Positions 7,189 to 7,190 of a stretch of DNA of 7,190 nt are shown in pieces (the first letter of the stretch is position 1; the number at the start of each line of letters is the position of its first letter). The stretch is from contig NZ_CAMPHN010000204.1 of NCBI RefSeq assembly GCF_946885885.1, positions 1-7,190 on the forward strand. The letters run 5' to 3'. Source of the DNA: an uncultured Pseudomonas sp. GTDB taxonomy: Bacteria > Pseudomonadota > Gammaproteobacteria > Pseudomonadales > Pseudomonadaceae. The position numbers and the translations under genes were made by a program. Under the pieces are notes generated by a model. It searched no databases. It was not told the origin of the DNA and worked only from the letters and a program-made list of their open reading frames with translations.

Positions 7189-7190
7189 GC

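Overview
The window looks like chromosomal DNA from Pseudomonas or a close relative (for example the stutzeri or mendocina groups). The evidence is high GC with strong G/C preference at third codon positions, a spuC-potFGHI polyamine locus in the usual Pseudomonas order, and hairpin repeats of a kind common in those genomes. The genus is an inference from gene order and protein character, and no species is claimed.

Bases 1-5670 (+ strand) hold a polyamine utilisation and uptake locus. It opens with the 3' three quarters of a spuC-type putrescine-pyruvate aminotransferase gene (cut by the window edge). Next comes a periplasmic putrescine-binding protein (potF/spuD), then the ABC transporter core: ATPase potG (spuF), permease potH (spuG) and permease potI (spuH). 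PotF captures the polyamine in the periplasm, PotH and PotI form the channel, PotG powers import, and SpuC starts catabolism of the imported putrescine. potG and potH overlap by ATGA. Only one binding-protein gene is present, whereas P. aeruginosa has two (spuD and spuE) at this place.

Two parts of this locus are unusual. First, the 312-base gap between potF and potG is not empty. It holds a strong 12-bp hairpin, then a well-spaced Shine-Dalgarno and a 13-codon ORF (MCLNSSGGPPASP), then a second hairpin and two T-runs. The hairpin arms can pair in mutually exclusive ways, as in an attenuator. Second, between potH and potI lies a diverged second copy of the last codons of potH. It forms a 29-codon mini-ORF joined to both neighbours by ATGA overlaps. 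All seven base differences between the aligned codons of the two copies are silent, which points to recombination between two potH alleles rather than a fresh slippage duplication.

Bases 5671-5851 separate convergent gene groups and hold two REP-like hairpins, the larger with 21-base arms.

Bases 5852-7188 (- strand) hold a two-gene unit: a small TfoX N-terminal-domain protein followed, with an ATGA overlap, by a secreted esterase/depolymerase of the LpqC (carbohydrate esterase 1-like) family with a visible Ser-Asp-His triad. No mobile element, CRISPR array, tRNA or rRNA gene was seen.
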